Positions 13,672-14,940 of a DNA stretch of 14,940 nt are shown in pieces. The translations under genes were made by a program, and so were the position numbers. The number at the start of each line of letters is the position of its first letter. Within the stretch, counting starts at the first letter, position 1. The notes beneath the pieces are model-generated. The model had not been told where the DNA came from. It worked only from the letters and a program-made list of their open reading frames with translations, and searched no databases. Source of the stretch: Acidimicrobiaceae bacterium (lineage in GTDB: Bacteria; Actinomycetota; Acidimicrobiia; Acidimicrobiales; UBA10347); assembly GCA_003485885.1 (NCBI GenBank), contig DNHM01000522.1, positions 1 to 14,940 of the forward strand, written 5' to 3'.

Positions 13672-14715
13672 ATGGCGATCTACGACCGGCACGAATGGCT
13701 AGCGGGCCGAGTCGAATCGGCGATCGAACCTGACCGGCCGATTATCGATCCTCATCATCATTTGTGGGACCGCGACGACAGTAGGTACCTGGCACAGGAG
13801 CTTCGTACCGATGCTCGGTCGTCGCACAACGTGACCCACACGGTGTTCGTCGAGTGCAGCGCGGCCTATGACCCGTTGATTTGTGGCCCGGTAGCCGACG
13901 TCACAATGGCGCCGGTCGGCGAGACCCGTTTTGTGGCTGAGCAGGCAGCCGAGTCACTTCGGCTGGGAGGGCCCGAGATCGCTGGCATCGTCGGACATGT
14001 CGACCTGACCATGGGTGAGCGGGTTGGCGAAGTTCTCGCGGAACACGATGCTCGTGGTGCGGGCTTGTTTCGAGGCGTGCGCCATGGCACAAATTGGAGC
14101 CCCCACGCCGACATCAAGAATGGTCATCACCAACCCGGGCCTTACCTGCTCGCCAACCCCGACTTCCGGGCTGGAGTGGCCACGCTTGGCGACGCTGGCT
14201 ACTCCTTTGATGCCTGGTTGTATTTTGATCAGATGCAAGAGCTTGCGGAGTTGGCGATGGCGATCCCGCAGTGTCAGATCGTGCTTGACCACCTCGGTGG
14301 TCCTCTTGGTATTGGGCCGCACGCATCGCAGCGAGCCGAGATGCTAACGACGTGGCGTCGCGGTATCGAAGCGGTTGCGGCCTGTCCGAACGCGGCCCTC
14401 AAGGTCGGCGGGCTTGGCATGGAGCACTACTTCGGCACGCCGTGGGCCGATCAACCGAGACCCCCATCGTCAGACGAGGTCGCTGCCTATTGGAATGACA
14501 TGGTGCACTTCGCGATCGATACCTTTGGGCCCCCGCGGTGCATGTTTGAGTCAAACTTTCCCGTGGATCGACAGACACTCCCGTACACCGTGGTGTGGAA
14601 CGCGTTCGAAATCCTCGCCGAGCGGTATACCCCAGCCGAACAACACGATCTGTTCTGGGCGACTGCTAACCGGGTGTATCGGCTTGGCGCTCGGCCAGGA
14701 GCTCGGCCGGTCTGA
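13672..14715 (+). CDS. Amidohydrolase family 2 protein (lactonase-like, TIM barrel)
   Basis: This 347-residue enzyme belongs to the amidohydrolase-2 group, which includes 2-pyrone-4,6-dicarboxylate lactonase and L-fuconolactonase. It has the metal-binding HxH pair in IIDPHHHLWD (H28, H30), FRGVRHG (about 133-139), DAWLYFDQM (180-188), VLDHLGG (204-210) and, near the end, FESNFPVD (292-299). In many relatives the last strand reads SDWP; here that aspartate is asparagine (N295), so the metal or catalytic set may differ. A likely job is hydrolysis of a lactone or a similar ring, or decarboxylation, in the cytoplasm. The start at 13672 follows a -10-like box by seven bases. Divergent placement 56 bp from the NIPSNAP operon suggests joint control. 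The C-terminal GARPGARPV codons overlap the antisense antiporter gene. Confidence 0.87.
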   Translation: MAIYDRHEWLAGRVESAIEPDRPIIDPHHHLWDRDDSRYLAQELRTDARSSHNVTHTVFVECSAAYDPLICGPVADVTMAPVGETRFVAEQAAESLRLGGPEIAGIVGHVDLTMGERVGEVLAEHDARGAGLFRGVRHGTNWSPHADIKNGHHQPGPYLLANPDFRAGVATLGDAGYSFDAWLYFDQMQELAELAMAIPQCQIVLDHLGGPLGIGPHASQRAEMLTTWRRGIEAVAACPNAALKVGGLGMEHYFGTPWADQPRPPSSDEVAAYWNDMVHFAIDTFGPPRCMFESNFPVDRQTLPYTVVWNAFEILAERYTPAEQHDLFWATANRVYRLGARPGARPV

Positions 14716-14940
14716 GCTCGTCGATTGCCATAGTCGGCGGGGTGGTGCGATGGACCGCCCGAAACATGAGGTGTACGCCAACTGGCAAGGTCAGAATCAT
14801 CGCTACAGAAGCAACCGTAAGCAGTGCCGTCCCTGCCGCACCTAACGAAAGGCCTGCGCCTACTGCGGCGACAAGAAAGGCGACTGGACTGGCCTTACCC
14901 GCTGCATGAAAGCGGGCATAGGGCGTGGAGAACTTGTGGA
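14666..14940 (-). CDS. Na+/H+ antiporter subunit G (MnhG/MrpG/PhaG-like), C-terminal part
   Basis: The minus strand is open from the right edge (first whole codon 14938-14936) to a TAG at 14666-14668, giving 90 residues. They begin HKFSTPYARFHAAGKASPVAF, close to the YARMHAATKAS signature of subunit G, followed by two hydrophobic helices (about residues 18-38 and 38-60) ending TLPVGVHLMFRAVHR, and a polar tail. Subunit G is a small three-helix membrane protein of the multi-subunit Mrp/Mnh cation-proton antiporter, so subunits E and F and the large subunits would be expected just beyond the edge. The start and first helix lie outside the window. The last 50 bases overlap, antisense, the 3' end of the amidohydrolase gene. 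The family call is from pattern recognition on a partial protein. Confidence 0.72.
   Translation of the reverse strand, partial: HKFSTPYARFHAAGKASPVAFLVAAVGAGLSLGAAGTALLTVASVAMILTLPVGVHLMFRAVHRTTPPTMAIDELRPAELLAERQADTPG

Noticed and set aside
13592..13692. Both divergent genes begin with the residues MAIY, suggesting a duplicated start region
   Set aside because: Codons differ (GCC ATT TAT against GCG ATC TAC), similarity stops after four residues, and the families are unrelated, so chance is sufficient.

Overview
The window looks like a chromosomal stretch from a GC-rich actinobacterium. A member of the Acidimicrobiia (Ilumatobacter-like, aquatic) is my best guess. The guess rests on the overall style of the proteins, the single-chain acyl-CoA carboxylase, the CaiB/NIPSNAP/TauD-type gene content, and TANNNT -10 boxes lying 6-9 bases before several start codons (leaderless or near-leaderless transcription). 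This is inference, not a taxonomic assignment. I see no tRNA, rRNA, CRISPR array, insertion sequence or phage gene.

Layout. (1) 1-1741: the 3' part of a two-domain rhodanese (+) converges on an MFS exporter (-). (2) 1742-2027: a divergent control region with a 7-bp inverted repeat. (3) 2028-3637: a 47-residue four-cysteine zinc-ribbon-like protein followed by xylulokinase (+). (4) 3644-7914: a crotonase-family enoyl-CoA hydratase downstream of a 1,128-residue single-chain biotin-dependent acyl-CoA carboxylase (-). (5) 7997-8923: a nucleoside hydrolase (+) divergent from the carboxylase and sharing its stop-codon bases with a TauD/TfdA-type dioxygenase (-, 8920-9840). (6) 9912-10031: a 39-residue hydrophobic small protein (-). 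(7) 10156-13615: an apparent operon (-) of NIPSNAP protein, EamA permease and a tandem-fused class III CoA-transferase, followed by a hairpin terminator. (8) 13672-14715: a metal-dependent amidohydrolase/lactonase (+) divergent from that operon. Its 3' end overlaps, antisense, the 3' end of a gene cut by the window edge that resembles MnhG/MrpG, a Na+/H+ antiporter subunit.

How the genes may work together. The carboxylase and hydratase handle acyl-CoA thioesters. The CoA-transferase could activate a carboxylic acid, the EamA permease could move a metabolite, and the amidohydrolase could hydrolyse a lactone or similar ring. The NIPSNAP operon and amidohydrolase share a 56-bp divergent promoter region, so they are good candidates for one uncharacterised catabolic pathway. 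The substrate cannot be read from the sequence. Xylulokinase and nucleoside hydrolase are salvage and sugar functions standing without other pathway genes. Genes are tightly packed, and all four convergent pairs are separated by 35 bp or less, or overlap.
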